A program made the translations under genes and the position numbers. The notes under the pieces were generated by a model. That model did not search any database and was not told the origin of the DNA. It worked only from the letters and a program-made list of their open reading frames with translations. From JAYZQT01 sp036136335 (lineage in GTDB: Bacteria; Pseudomonadota; Alphaproteobacteria; MPNO01; UBA830), in assembly GCA_036136335.1 (NCBI GenBank), contig JAYZQT010000037.1, forward strand, positions 1 through 64,000: a stretch of 64,000 bases of DNA, given 5' to 3'. Positions 9,543-19,187 of this stretch are shown here, piece after piece. Each line of letters begins with the position of its first letter. The first letter of the stretch is position 1.

Positions 9543-9738
9543 GTGATGTCTCCTTCGTAGGTGATGCGGGCGGGAAACTACCGGCAATTATCGCGGATTC
9601 CAATAGGTTTGCAGACGGCAGCGCCAAACAAGGGCGTTGGTTGCGTCACGCCAAACCTGGCACCGGGAATGTTTCTTCGAATGGGCCGGACTGACCACAT
9701 CCATGACAAGTCGACATTTATCGGTTATCCCCAATTCG

Positions 9739-10386
9739 ATGGACCAATTTACCGGCACCGGGCTGACCTGCGTCAGAGGAGATCATGTCGTATTCACCGA
9801 GCTCGACTTCGCCGTCGACCCCGGGGATGTCCTGGTTCTGTCGGGTCCAAACGGCTCCGGCAAGACAAGCCTGCTACGCGTTATGGCAGGAATTGCCAAA
9901 CCTGCCGCGGGAAAAATTTCGTGGCGTGGCCAAAATGTGGCCGACGAACCTGAAAAATTTTTTGCGAACATTCACTATGTGGGGCACCGCAACGCTGTTA
10001 AAATGGCATTGACGGTCCGCGAAAATCTGACGTTTCACTGTGCTTTGCGACCGGGCGTCTGCGATATCGATGGAGCTCTTGAGGAAGCGGGTCTTAGCCG
10101 GCTTGCCAATCTTCCTGCACGAATGCTGTCAGTGGGCCAGGCTCGTCGGCTCGCACTTGCCCGCATTCATGCTTCGCCGGCGGCGATCTGGCTTCTCGAC
10201 GAACCAACTGCAACACTTGACGGTCTCTCGGTCGAGCGCATTAATGGGGCAATTGTCAGACACCGGTCACAAGGTGGCATCGTCATCACGTCCACCAATC
10301 TGCCCGTTACTTTCAAAAATCAAAAAGAAATTGATCTGGCCGGTTTTTCTGAAACCGATCATACGGTCTGGGGTGATCTGGTATGA
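9739..10386 (+). CDS. ccmA: Haem exporter ATPase CcmA
   Basis: ATPase subunit of the CcmABCD complex, which releases holo-CcmE during system I cytochrome c maturation at the inner membrane. Walker A is GPNGSGKTS and Walker B is IWLLDEPTATLD; the ABC signature is LSVGQARRLALARI, with Val where LSAGQ is usual. About 215 residues from the Met of MDQFTGTGL, matching the family length. Alternative in-frame starts lie at 9703 (ATG) and 9637 (TTG), and none has a clear Shine-Dalgarno sequence. Its last four bases overlap ccmB (ATGA), showing coupled translation. Confidence 0.93.
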   Translation: MDQFTGTGLTCVRGDHVVFTELDFAVDPGDVLVLSGPNGSGKTSLLRVMAGIAKPAAGKISWRGQNVADEPEKFFANIHYVGHRNAVKMALTVRENLTFHCALRPGVCDIDGALEEAGLSRLANLPARMLSVGQARRLALARIHASPAAIWLLDEPTATLDGLSVERINGAIVRHRSQGGIVITSTNLPVTFKNQKEIDLAGFSETDHTVWGDLV

Positions 10387-11048
10387 ACGGTTTGTTTTCC
10401 CTGATCCATGTGGAAATTCGCATCGCCCTGCGTCAGCTCGGTGACACGATGGCAGTAATCGTTTTTTTTCTGATTGCTGTCTCGCTTTTTCCGTTCGGAA
10501 TTGGGCCAGACCCGAACTTGCTGACACGCATAGCGCCGGGCATTCTTTGGGTCACGGCGCTCCTTGCTGCCATGTTGTCGTTCGATCGGGTGTTTCAGAA
10601 CGACGATGAAGACGGAACGCTAGAACTACTCATCATCGCCCCACAGCAATTGTGGTTAACGGTACTGGCAAAGGTCTTCGCACACTGGTTAACAACCGGC
10701 CTTCCTCTTCTGGTGGTATCGCCGCTAATTGGTGTAACACTCAATCTCGGACGAGACGGGTACGCGTCATTGATAATAGCGATGGCTCTAGGCACAGCTA
10801 TAATTAGCCTGATGGGATCGCTAGGGGCAGCGTTGACCATCGGATCACGTCGAAGTGGCGTCTTGCTTTGCTTGCTGATCCTCCCATTGGTTATACCGGT
10901 GCTGATTTTTGGCGCAGGCGCGATCGACGCGGCTGTCAGCGGTTTCTCAGCCTCGCAGCCAATCCTGATACTTCTAGCTATTTTTTTAGCCTGTCTCGTG
11001 TTGTGTCCTTGGGGATGCACGATGGCGCTTAAAGTTGCTTCGGAATAA
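10383..11048 (+). CDS. ccmB: Haem exporter permease CcmB
   Basis: Integral membrane partner of CcmA, 221 residues, the standard length. About six hydrophobic segments are visible, for example VIVFFLIAVSLFPFGIG and ILWVTALLAAMLSFDRVF; the family-typical FQNDDEDGTLELL motif follows the second. It is coupled to ccmA by ATGA overlap. A 261-base gap separates it from ccmC, in which I see neither a gene nor a clear terminator. Confidence 0.95.
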   Translation: MNGLFSLIHVEIRIALRQLGDTMAVIVFFLIAVSLFPFGIGPDPNLLTRIAPGILWVTALLAAMLSFDRVFQNDDEDGTLELLIIAPQQLWLTVLAKVFAHWLTTGLPLLVVSPLIGVTLNLGRDGYASLIIAMALGTAIISLMGSLGAALTIGSRRSGVLLCLLILPLVIPVLIFGAGAIDAAVSGFSASQPILILLAIFLACLVLCPWGCTMALKVASE

Positions 11049-11309
11049 TTGTTTCATCGGCACAAAACAAATGATCAATGTAACGGCAACCACCTGCCTG
11101 TCATGCCAACTAGGCTGTTTCAGCAGGCAAAAACAACATTGTTTGGGATTGCATATGGAACCACTCTGAGTTGTCCGGCACTCGACGGCATTTAGGGAGT
11201 CCCTTATTCTGGGGAAAGAACTTCATAACTGCGCTTTAAACGGTTAATTCTTACTCTTTTGAAACCATAAACAGGGTCCGTTCCCTTCCGCTTGATGACT
11301 GAGACCTGA

Positions 11310-12047
11310 ATGCTGCACCGATTTGCCAATCCCACGCGCTTTCTGCGGATAGCCAACACCATTTTACCTTGGCTCACTGGTGTTACCGTCCTTTCAATAT
11401 GCACTGGAATATATTTCGCATTCGCCGCATCGCCCCCCGACTTTCTGCAAGGTGAAACGGTGAGAATAATGTATGTTCATGTCCCGTCTGCATGGACAGC
11501 AATGTTCGGCTTCTCGTTTATCGTGCTCGCCAGCGCAGTAGGCTTAATTTGGAAGCATCCGATTGCCCATGTTTGTGCTCTTGCCGCGGCACCGGTGGGG
11601 GCTTGCTTCACATTGATCTGCCTTTTGACCGGCTCACTCTGGGGCAAACCTATGTGGGGCACCTGGTGGGTCTGGGATGCCCGACTCACGTCGGTTCTGA
11701 TTTTATTTTTTATTTATCTCGCTTTCATCGCACTCGCGAATGCATTCGATAATCCACGGCGCGGCGAGACTAGCTCCGCTGTATTTGCACTCATGGGTTC
11801 GATAGTGCTGCCTGTGATCAAGTTCTCCGTCGACTGGTGGAACACACTACACCAGCCGGCGAGTGTGTCTAAGTTCGATACACCTTCAATAGATGTTTCA
11901 ATGCTCGTACCTTTAACTTTGATGGCAATCGGATTTGTGGGTTTGTTTTTTATTATGGTAATTGTCCGGGCTCGGGCCGTACTGGCTATGCGGCGCATCA
12001 ATGCACTTCGGACGAAACTTTCTGCCTCCCAAGTCGTCGCGGAATAG
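11310..12047 (+). CDS. ccmC: Haem handling membrane protein CcmC
   Basis: CcmC attaches haem to the chaperone CcmE in the periplasm. 245 residues with six predicted membrane helices. The periplasmic tryptophan-rich haem-binding motif is WGTWWVWDARLTS near residues 116-128, flanked by the two expected axial-histidine regions (YVHVPSAW and WWNTLHQPAS). The start ATG at 11310 follows only a weak purine stretch (GAGA). It precedes ccmD by about 120 bases with no gene between. Confidence 0.96.
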   Translation: MLHRFANPTRFLRIANTILPWLTGVTVLSICTGIYFAFAASPPDFLQGETVRIMYVHVPSAWTAMFGFSFIVLASAVGLIWKHPIAHVCALAAAPVGACFTLICLLTGSLWGKPMWGTWWVWDARLTSVLILFFIYLAFIALANAFDNPRRGETSSAVFALMGSIVLPVIKFSVDWWNTLHQPASVSKFDTPSIDVSMLVPLTLMAIGFVGLFFIMVIVRARAVLAMRRINALRTKLSASQVVAE

Positions 12048-12166
12048 CCAAATCCTGACGACAATCTTACAGAGGGATGAATTCGGTTCCATGTGTGTCT
12101 ACCAAATGATGGAAATCCGGATCCGGCATAATAGATCCGGATCAACCTACGCGGTCAAATTTCGAC

Positions 12167-12361
12167 ATGGCTGAATTTTTCAATCTCGGGGAATACGCTG
12201 GATATATCTGGCTGGCGTGGGGCTTCGCGGTGGTTTTGCTCGGCGGATTGATCGGTGTAAGCCTCAGATCGATGCATGCGAGGGAGTCAGAACTCCGCAG
12301 CATGGAAGCAAAGTCTTCCCAACGACTAGAGCGTGGCGTGTCCGGCAGGCAAACCGAATGA
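12167..12361 (+). CDS. ccmD: Small membrane protein CcmD
   Basis: A 64-residue protein with one N-terminal membrane helix (YAGYIWLAWGFAVVLLGGLI) followed by a charged, Glu/Arg-rich helix, the CcmD pattern. CcmD holds CcmE in the CcmABC complex and is needed for release of holo-CcmE. Identification rests on size, topology and position between ccmC and ccmE, since sequence conservation of CcmD is weak. Its stop codon overlaps the ccmE start (ATGA at 12358-12361). Confidence 0.9.
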   Translation: MAEFFNLGEYAGYIWLAWGFAVVLLGGLIGVSLRSMHARESELRSMEAKSSQRLERGVSGRQTE

Positions 12362-12819
12362 AACGCAAACACCGCCGATTGAACCTAGTATTGCTTGGCG
12401 GATCAGTGCTCGCGGCGGCAGCCGCACTGGTTCTAAACGCCTTTGAGGACAATATCTTATTTTTCCACACACCCACTGATATCATGATGCGGGACAATTT
12501 TCCCAAAGGTAAGCGGCTTCGGATCGGCGGCCTGGTAAAGGAAAACAGCTGGCGAAATACGGATGACGGCATAAACCACGGATTTTCTGTTACCGATCTC
12601 ACCCACGAGATAAATGTTATCTATAAAGGTATTGTCCCAGACCTGTTTCGCGAGGGGCAAGGTGTGGTTGTAGAAGGGCGGCTGCAACCTGACGGCAGTT
12701 TCCGTGCAGATGAAGTTCTGGCCAAACATGACGAAAAATATATGCCACCTGAAGTCGCGGAGGCCCTGAAAAAATCCGGACGCTGGAAGGGTTTTACTAC
12801 TCGGATGAGAGAGAAATGA
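12358..12819 (+). CDS. ccmE: Haem chaperone CcmE
   Basis: Periplasmic haem chaperone anchored by one N-terminal helix (RLNLVLLGGSVLAAAAALVL). The haem-binding motif is HDEKYMPPE, giving the covalent His and the Tyr four residues later. The OB-fold core includes KRLRIGGLVKENSW and GQGVVVEGRLQPDGSF. 153 residues. I set the start at 12358, where the ATG overlaps the ccmD stop; the open frame extends upstream inside ccmD but without homology. It overlaps ccmF by four bases. Confidence 0.96.
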   Translation: MKRKHRRLNLVLLGGSVLAAAAALVLNAFEDNILFFHTPTDIMMRDNFPKGKRLRIGGLVKENSWRNTDDGINHGFSVTDLTHEINVIYKGIVPDLFREGQGVVVEGRLQPDGSFRADEVLAKHDEKYMPPEVAEALKKSGRWKGFTTRMREK

Positions 12820-14792
12820 TCGCGGAAATCGGCCATTATGCTGTTATTTTGGGCCTTCTGCTGTCTATCTTGCAGGGCACACTTCCGCTAATAGGCGCCC
12901 ACATAAACAGTGCAGCATTGATGGAAGTTGCCCGTTCCGCGGCGCGTGGCCAGTTTTTGTTTCTAGCGACTGCTTTCGGTGCACTTATATATGTAAACGT
13001 TGTTTCTGATTTCTCGGTAGCCTTGGTCGCGCAACACTCGCATACGCTTAAGCCCATGCTTTACAAGGTCACCGGAATATGGGGCAACCACGAAGGCTCA
13101 ATGTTACTTTGGGTTTTTGTTCTTTCTTTGTTTGGCCTGCTGGTTGCAGAATTTGGGCATAACTTACCAGAAGCGCTCCGCGCCAGAGTAATTGCCGTTC
13201 AGGGCATGGTTGGGATGGGCTTTCTTTCCTTTCTGTTATTCACATCTAATCCATTTTCCAGGCTGCATCCTGCTCCAATTGAAGGCAACGGCCTGAACCC
13301 CATTCTTCAGGACCCGGGCCTCGCGTTTCATCCGCCATTCCTTTATTTGGGTTACGTAGGGTTTTCGATTGCGTTTGCATTTGCCATCGCCGCCCTGATA
13401 GAAGGACGGGTCGATCCAGCATGGGCTCGGTGGGTGCGTCCGTGGACAATAGCCGCGTGGACAACCTTGACAGTTGGTATCGCACTCGGCAGTTGGTGGG
13501 CGTATTACGAGCTTGGCTGGGGTGGTTGGTGGTTCTGGGATCCCGTCGAAAATGCATCGTTCTTGCCCTGGCTTGCAGGGACCGCTCTGCTTCATTCAGC
13601 GCTTGTAGTAGAGCGACGTGACACGCTTAAGAGTTGGACTCTTCTGCTGGCGATATTGACCTTCGGGATGTCCCTTCTCGGCACGTTTCTGGTGCGTTCC
13701 GGTGTATTAACCTCTGTTCATACCTTCGCGACCGATCCGGAACGCGGCGTTTTTATCCTTCTCCTCTTTGTTTTATTTATCGGAGGTGGCCTTGCACTAT
13801 ACGCCGTCCGTGCCCCAAGGTTGACGCGTGGCGGTCTCTTTGCCCCGGTAAGCCGCGAGGGTGCACTTGTGCTCAATAATCTATTTCTCATCACAAGTTG
13901 TGCAGCGGTTTTTCTCGGAACACTATATCCACTGTTTTTTGACGCTTTGTATGACGGGAAAATTTCCGTTGGCGCTCCATACTTCAACGCAACATTCGTG
14001 CCGTTGATGGTGCCGTTACTAATAGCCTGCCCAATTGGCGCCATGCTCCGGTGGAAGCGCGGCGATCTTACAGGGGTTATCGGGCGTTTGAAGTTTGCCT
14101 TCCTAAAAGCAGTACTTGTCGTGGGTGGCGCATTATTTTTAGCTGATATGACGGAGACTTTTGCGGCATTTGGATTGGGGGTTGCAGCCTGGCTTTTATT
14201 AGGAGCAGCAACAGGGCTGGTGGAGCGGACAGGGTTATTCCGGTTCTCGATTTCAGAAACATTAATCCGAACACGACATCTGCCACGTTCGGTTTGGGCC
14301 ACTGCCGTCGCCCATGGAGGACTGGGCATAATAGTCGCCGGGATAACAGCATCTTCTGCGTGGCAGACCGAACGCATCCTGATCATGAAGCCCGGCGATA
14401 TGGCAAATGTTGCTGGCTACCAGATTGCATTTAATGGCGTTGTCCCGGAACGAGGCCCTAATTATACAGCCCTTCGTGGTAACTTTGATGTTTTCAGCAA
14501 TTCTAGGAACATAACCCAACTGCGCCCAGAGAAACGGATTTATTCCGCCGAAAAAGCGGTCACAACCGAAGCCGCCATCTACACGACACTTATCGCAGAC
14601 CTATACATTGTTCTAGGAGACGAAAAACCCAATGGTGGCTGGGTTACACGCATTTATCATAACCCTCTAGTTCCCTGGATATGGGCGGGAGCCATTTTCA
14701 TGGCGGTCGGTGGTCTGATATCCCTGACCGACCGACGGCATCGGATCGGTGCTCCCATTCGGACTGCAGGCAGATTTTCTGCCGGCCCCTAG
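12816..14792 (+). CDS. ccmF: Cytochrome c haem lyase subunit CcmF
   Basis: Large membrane component of the haem ligation complex (CcmFH), 658 residues with many hydrophobic helices. The WWD haem-handling domain is the stretch GWGGWWFWDPVENASFLPW near residues 233-251. WGNHEGSMLLWV near residue 90 is another family signature. CcmF receives haem from CcmE and joins it to the CxxCH motif of apocytochromes such as CycM in this same window. It overlaps ccmE by four bases and is followed five bases later by ccmG. Confidence 0.97.
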   Translation: MIAEIGHYAVILGLLLSILQGTLPLIGAHINSAALMEVARSAARGQFLFLATAFGALIYVNVVSDFSVALVAQHSHTLKPMLYKVTGIWGNHEGSMLLWVFVLSLFGLLVAEFGHNLPEALRARVIAVQGMVGMGFLSFLLFTSNPFSRLHPAPIEGNGLNPILQDPGLAFHPPFLYLGYVGFSIAFAFAIAALIEGRVDPAWARWVRPWTIAAWTTLTVGIALGSWWAYYELGWGGWWFWDPVENASFLPWLAGTALLHSALVVERRDTLKSWTLLLAILTFGMSLLGTFLVRSGVLTSVHTFATDPERGVFILLLFVLFIGGGLALYAVRAPRLTRGGLFAPVSREGALVLNNLFLITSCAAVFLGTLYPLFFDALYDGKISVGAPYFNATFVPLMVPLLIACPIGAMLRWKRGDLTGVIGRLKFAFLKAVLVVGGALFLADMTETFAAFGLGVAAWLLLGAATGLVERTGLFRFSISETLIRTRHLPRSVWATAVAHGGLGIIVAGITASSAWQTERILIMKPGDMANVAGYQIAFNGVVPERGPNYTALRGNFDVFSNSRNITQLRPEKRIYSAEKAVTTEAAIYTTLIADLYIVLGDEKPNGGWVTRIYHNPLVPWIWAGAIFMAVGGLISLTDRRHRIGAPIRTAGRFSAGP

Positions 14793-14797
14793 GCTAG

Positions 14798-15352
14798 ATG
14801 ATGCGCCCCTATACCGTCGCACCGCTTGCAGTATTTGCTCTTTTGGTGTTCGTACTTGGCCTTTATCTGTGGCAGGTCGGATCGGGAAAGAAGGATATCT
14901 CTCAATTGCCGTCGGCAATGATAGAAAAAGCTGTTCCACAGTTCGTTCTGCCGCCCATCGCAGTAACTGAAATCAATACTCTCGGCCTAAAAACTTCCGA
15001 TCTGCGGGACAAAGTGTCACTTGTCAACATTTGGGCCTCGTGGTGTCCCCCATGTCGTTTAGAGCATCCCACCCTGATGGCGCTGGCAAAGGAGGGGGTA
15101 ACGATCTACGGCCTCAATTACCGTGACAAGCCATACGACGCGCTTAACTTTCTGAAAATTCTGGGAAACCCCTACAAGCAGATCGGCGCCGACAGCAACG
15201 GGCGGGTTGCAATCGAATGGGGAGTATATGGGTACCCCGAGACTTTCGTTGTCGACGCAACTGGCCAAATCCGTTACCGACACGTTGGTCCAATATACTC
15301 CGGGCAATTGGACTCTATTATCCGGCCACTCCTGAATAGGGTGTCAAAATGA
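14798..15352 (+). CDS. ccmG: Thiol:disulfide oxidoreductase CcmG (DsbE)
   Basis: Membrane-anchored periplasmic thioredoxin-fold protein, 184 residues, that keeps apocytochrome or CcmH cysteines reduced. The N-terminal anchor is VAPLAVFALLVFVLGLYLW; the active site is WASWCPPCRLEHP, and the conserved cis-proline region is GVYGYPETFVVD. Its stop overlaps the ccmH start by four bases (ATGA). Confidence 0.95.
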   Translation: MMRPYTVAPLAVFALLVFVLGLYLWQVGSGKKDISQLPSAMIEKAVPQFVLPPIAVTEINTLGLKTSDLRDKVSLVNIWASWCPPCRLEHPTLMALAKEGVTIYGLNYRDKPYDALNFLKILGNPYKQIGADSNGRVAIEWGVYGYPETFVVDATGQIRYRHVGPIYSGQLDSIIRPLLNRVSK

Positions 15353-15816
15353 TCGTGCGGCTGGCAACCTTACTTTTGTTAATAGTATCGCCCTCATCCG
15401 CTATGGAACCAGACGAGATTCTAGCAGACCGTTCCCTTGAGACCCGGGCTCGCATCATCAGTAAAGAATTGCGTTGTGTTGTGTGCCAGAATCAGTCGAT
15501 AGACGATTCAGATGCTCCACTCGCGCGGGACCTTCGTATGCTCGTCCGGAACCGCCTGAAGCTGGGCGACACAAACGAAGAGGCAATCGATTTCGTGGCC
15601 AAAAGATACGGGGATTTTGTGCTTCTGCGCCCGCCATTCCAAGCATCCACATTATTGCTTTGGGTTGGTCCTGCGCTAATTTTAATTCTAGGGTTTTTCA
15701 TTATTACCCGCTGGTATCGCCGCCAGGCTAAGCTGAGAACATTTGGCGTCAGGTCACTTTCCCCAGACCAACGCACCCGGGTAGATTCACTCCTCTCGAA
15801 GCACGACGACCAATGA
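15349..15816 (+). CDS. ccmH: Cytochrome c maturation protein CcmH
   Basis: CcmH (CcmL, N-terminal type) reduces the apocytochrome CxxCH disulfide before haem ligation. 155 residues: a signal segment ending SPSSAMEPD, the family motif LRCVVCQNQSIDDSDAPLA with the redox CxxC pair, and one C-terminal helix (LLLWVGPALILILGFFIITRW). It lacks the TPR half found in enterobacterial CcmH; that role is supplied by the next gene, ccmI. It overlaps both neighbours by four bases. Confidence 0.95.
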   Translation: MIVRLATLLLLIVSPSSAMEPDEILADRSLETRARIISKELRCVVCQNQSIDDSDAPLARDLRMLVRNRLKLGDTNEEAIDFVAKRYGDFVLLRPPFQASTLLLWVGPALILILGFFIITRWYRRQAKLRTFGVRSLSPDQRTRVDSLLSKHDDQ

Positions 15817-16733
15817 TTCTGACCGTTGTCCTTTTCGGAATGACGACAATTGCCGCGGCACTGGTTATTTTTCCACTCCTGAAAGGCATAAAGAAGGGCC
15901 CGCATCGTTCCGTTCACGAAATCGAGGTCTTTCGTAATCAGCTAGAGGAAATAAATATCAATTTTGCCAGAGGTTTAATTGCCAGGGACGAAGCGGAAGC
16001 CGCGCGTGTGGAAATCGAATTTCGTATTCTGGCGTGCGATAGAAACGGAAATCACGATGCTGCGGAGACAAAAAGCCGGTCGCCGGTTGCCGCTGTCATC
16101 GCCGGAATTTGCATCCCCGCAGTCGCCGCATTGATATACACCCATAACGGCAGGCCAGACCTGTCGGAAAATCTGACCAGCGTAGTAATAAAAACCAACA
16201 CCCCGTTACGGCAAACCGACGTTCAAAAACGCGTAACATCACTGGCGAGCTCACTGCAGAAGAATCCAGAAAACACACTAGACTGGATCAAACTTGGCGG
16301 CATACTTATCGAGATGAAGCAATATCAGCGTGCCGCGATCGCCTATACACAGGCCATGAATCTTGCCCCCCAAAATGCTGATTTTTCATCGCGCACTGGG
16401 GAGGCATTAACCTTCGCGGCAGGTGGTCAGGTTACATCAAGGGCCAAGGAATTATTTCACGAAGCGTTGCGCCGCAATCCCGGGGAACCACGCAGCCATT
16501 ATTATATCGGTCTTGCTGACTTTCAGGCGGGGCGCCTTCGTTCTGCATTCGATCGTTGGATAAACCTGGAAAAAACGCTAAGGCCTGATGCACCGCGCCG
16601 GGATTTTATCGGAAGGAAGATATTGCAAGCGGCAGAGCAACTAAAAATCGACGCAGACACCCTCGCCGGATTGCGCAGGCACTCGCCGGATAGCGCTACA
16701 ACCCACAAAACAACTAAGCTGCCCAGAAATTAA
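15813..16733 (+). CDS. ccmI: Apocytochrome chaperone CcmI (CycH)
   Basis: Final gene of the maturation operon, 306 residues. Two N-terminal membrane helices flank a cytoplasmic loop with a conserved leucine-zipper-like stretch (HEIEVFRNQLEEININFARG). The periplasmic part has tetratricopeptide repeats, for example QYQRAAIAYTQAMNLAPQNA and AKELFHEALRRNPGEPRSHY. CcmI binds the C-terminal helix of apocytochromes and hands them to CcmH/CcmF. No terminator is obvious in the 147 bases that follow. Confidence 0.93.
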   Translation: MILTVVLFGMTTIAAALVIFPLLKGIKKGPHRSVHEIEVFRNQLEEININFARGLIARDEAEAARVEIEFRILACDRNGNHDAAETKSRSPVAAVIAGICIPAVAALIYTHNGRPDLSENLTSVVIKTNTPLRQTDVQKRVTSLASSLQKNPENTLDWIKLGGILIEMKQYQRAAIAYTQAMNLAPQNADFSSRTGEALTFAAGGQVTSRAKELFHEALRRNPGEPRSHYYIGLADFQAGRLRSAFDRWINLEKTLRPDAPRRDFIGRKILQAAEQLKIDADTLAGLRRHSPDSATTHKTTKLPRN

Positions 16734-16880
16734 ATGAGGGGGTACTGTCACATGCCTTCTTTGACTGCGGTCTTTCTACGGAAAAACGCGATGAAGGAGC
16801 ACAACTTCTAATCTTTAGGCCCATTGGCTTTTAGTAAGGAATGGTTCGAGTCACAGCAAGCCATCTCGATAGGATTCACA

Positions 16881-18116
16881 ATGTCTGAAATCAATTTCCG
16901 CGATTACATCCCGGATGAAAAACGTGATCCAACGGTCACTGCGCGAGTACATACAATCCAGCGGATGACGGGCGAACGGCCTCAAGGATTATTTGCCAAT
17001 TGGCGTCGACTTTTTTCGGAACCGTTCCAAGGCATTACGACCAGCGGTAAGCCTATTGATTCCCTATTCAAGCTGCAGTCGGAAGGTGCTCCCACCAAGG
17101 CCGTAGTTGACACCTTGGCAGCCCTGTTGGAGGCTCTGACACCGGGTCAGAAAGCGGCTATGCATTTTCCAATAGACTCGGATCAGTGGCGCAATTGGCA
17201 GAATACGGAGCTTTTTGTAGAGACCCACGGTCTGCGGCTCGACGAACATCCAATTGAGGTCCGCAAAGCTGTCATGGCGGTGGTACGGGCAAGCCTGAGC
17301 AATTACGGCTTCGAGATATCACGCAATGTGATGCGCCTGAATGGCTTTCTTGGTGAACTTATCGGAGCTCCGTTAGTTCTTGGTGAGTGGACCTATACTT
17401 TCTGTTTGTTCGGAGAGCCGTCACTCGACAAACCCTGGGGTTGGCAGTTGTTCGGACATCATCTTTGTTTGAACTGTTTCCTGCTTGGTGACCAGATGGT
17501 GCTCACGCCAGCATTTATGGGGGCCGAACCGAGTTATGGAGACGAAGGCGGGCACGCGGGTATACGCCTTTTTCAAGACGAGGAGCGCAGCGGGTTGGCT
17601 TTAATGCGCGGTCTAACCTCAGAGCAACAGGCAACCGCCACTGTTGCACATTCAATGATGGGTGGAGACTTGCCGAACGGGCGCCGCCACTTTGCTGACA
17701 ATTTACATCTAGGTGGAGCGTTTCAGGATAATAGGATTATCCCCTACGAGGGACTTAGCGCAAACACCCTCGGAAAATCACAACGACGCCGCTTACTCAA
17801 CCTAATAGAAGCCTACTATGCCATGTTACCAGATGGACCGCGCGAAACCCGAATGGCCGAGATTGAGCAACATCTTGCAGAAACCCACTTCTGTTGGATT
17901 GGTGCCACAGAAGAAAACAGCACGTTCTATTACCGTATACAGAGCCCAGTTACGTTCATCGAATTTGATCACCACACCGGTGTTTTTCTGTCCAATGATG
18001 AACCTGCCAAATTCCATGTCCATACCATAGTAAGAACTCCAAATGGCAATGATTACGGGATAGATCTATTAAAGCTACATTACCAACATTCAAAGCATCA
18101 CAGGAATCACAAATGA
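16881..18116 (+). CDS. DUF3500 domain protein
   Basis: 411 residues from the Met of MSEINFRDY; the open frame extends to 16824, but family-like sequence starts here. It shows the DUF3500 pattern: PWGWQLFGHHLCLNCF in the middle, TPAFMGAEPSYG shortly after, and near the C-terminus EFDHHTGVFLSNDEPAKFHV followed by HTIVRTPNGNDYG. The many conserved His residues suggest a metal site, but the biochemical function of the family is not established to my knowledge. No signal peptide is seen. It stands alone between ccmI and recR (convergent with recR), so context gives no strong functional hint. Confidence 0.8.
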   Translation: MSEINFRDYIPDEKRDPTVTARVHTIQRMTGERPQGLFANWRRLFSEPFQGITTSGKPIDSLFKLQSEGAPTKAVVDTLAALLEALTPGQKAAMHFPIDSDQWRNWQNTELFVETHGLRLDEHPIEVRKAVMAVVRASLSNYGFEISRNVMRLNGFLGELIGAPLVLGEWTYTFCLFGEPSLDKPWGWQLFGHHLCLNCFLLGDQMVLTPAFMGAEPSYGDEGGHAGIRLFQDEERSGLALMRGLTSEQQATATVAHSMMGGDLPNGRRHFADNLHLGGAFQDNRIIPYEGLSANTLGKSQRRRLLNLIEAYYAMLPDGPRETRMAEIEQHLAETHFCWIGATEENSTFYYRIQSPVTFIEFDHHTGVFLSNDEPAKFHVHTIVRTPNGNDYGIDLLKLHYQHSKHHRNHK

Positions 18117-18232
18117 TAAGAAATTTTGGGGGAGGAAGAGGGTATTCTGTCCTTGAATATGATCGATAGATTTATTCGGAAGACAGGATCTTCTCCCACT
18201 GTGTATATTGAAAAAGGATTTTATGTTGGTAT

Positions 18233-18844
18233 TTACACAGGTTGTCGGGCATTGAGCGCAGCCGATAGCGTGCCGTCATCGAGGTATTCGAGTTCGCCAC
18301 CAACAGGGACACCATGTGCAAGGCGAGTGATACTGCAGCTTACTTGAGGATTGGCGTTCAACTCTTCCAGTCGATCGGAAATATAGTGGGCGGTGGTTTG
18401 ACCCTCCACTGTTGCAGATGTAGCCAGAATGACTTCGGCGATCGTGCCCGTTTCGACACGCCGTATTAGGTTGGTAATATTGAGCTCTTCCGGTCCGCGC
18501 CCATCAAGCGCTGACAGAACGCCCCCCAATACATGGTAATTGCCACGATAAATTGCGGTTCGTTCCAGTGCCCAAAGGTCAGCAACATCTTCCACCACAC
18601 AAATTGAAGACTGATCGCGGCGCTCATCTGCGCATACACCACAGGGACTGGTCGTATCCAGGTTTCCACAGGCCTGACAGGAGCAGACCGATGCCGCCGC
18701 CCGCTCCATCGCAGCTGCCAATGGTTGTAGATGCGATTGTCGTCTCTTGATCATGTACAGTGCAGCGCGACGAGCCGACCGGGGACCAAGACCCGGCAAT
18801 TTACCGAGCAATTGTATAAGCACCTCTATTTCGGAAGACGACAT
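18233..18844 (-). CDS. recR: Recombination mediator RecR
   Basis: RecR, partner of RecF/RecO in loading RecA at single-stranded gaps. 203 residues, the standard length. In order: an N-terminal helix-hairpin-helix (LIQLLGKLPGLGPRSARRAA), a four-cysteine zinc finger (CQACGNLDTTSPCGVC region), and a Toprim domain (SICVVEDVADLWALERT and VILATSATVEGQTTAHY). It is the last gene of the leftward dnaX-ebfC-recR group, 19 bases after ebfC, which is the usual bacterial arrangement. Confidence 0.97.
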   Translation of the reverse strand: MSSSEIEVLIQLLGKLPGLGPRSARRAALYMIKRRQSHLQPLAAAMERAAASVCSCQACGNLDTTSPCGVCADERRDQSSICVVEDVADLWALERTAIYRGNYHVLGGVLSALDGRGPEELNITNLIRRVETGTIAEVILATSATVEGQTTAHYISDRLEELNANPQVSCSITRLAHGVPVGGELEYLDDGTLSAALNARQPV

Positions 18845-18863
18845 TGGCTGGGCCCCACGACCA

Positions 18864-19187
18864 CTAAAATGGTAACTTCATGCCAGGTGGAAGGTTTAAT
18901 CCGCCAGTAACTTTAGACATCTCATCCTGCATACGTTGCTCGGACTTTGTCTTGGCATCACTAAAGGCCGCAATGATCAAATCTTCAAGGACTTCAACGT
19001 CATCACCATCAAACAGCGAAGGGCTAATCTTTATCCCTCGCATTTCCCCCTTACCGTTGAGGGTAACGATCACCATTCCAGCGCCCGCGTTTCCAGAAAC
19101 CTCTACCTCGGAAAGACGATCTTGCATCGCCTGCATTTTTTCCTGCACCTCCTGTGCCTGCTTCATCAAATTGCCCAGATTTTTCAT
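18864..19187 (-). CDS. ebfC: YbaB/EbfC nucleoid-associated protein
   Basis: 107-residue DNA-binding protein of the YbaB/EbfC family, which forms tweezer-like dimers on DNA. The N-terminal helix (LMKQAQEVQEKMQAMQDRL) and core VSGNAGAGMVIVTLNGKGEM are characteristic, as is the Met/Gly/Pro-rich tail ending GLNLPPGMKLPF. Its start overlaps the dnaX stop by four bases, so it is co-translated with dnaX. Confidence 0.96.
   Translation of the reverse strand: MKNLGNLMKQAQEVQEKMQAMQDRLSEVEVSGNAGAGMVIVTLNGKGEMRGIKISPSLFDGDDVEVLEDLIIAAFSDAKTKSEQRMQDEMSKVTGGLNLPPGMKLPF

Noticed and set aside
13718..14386. 222-codon minus-strand frame
   Set aside because: Shadow of ccmF on the opposite strand; Arg/Pro/Ser-rich translation without any motif.
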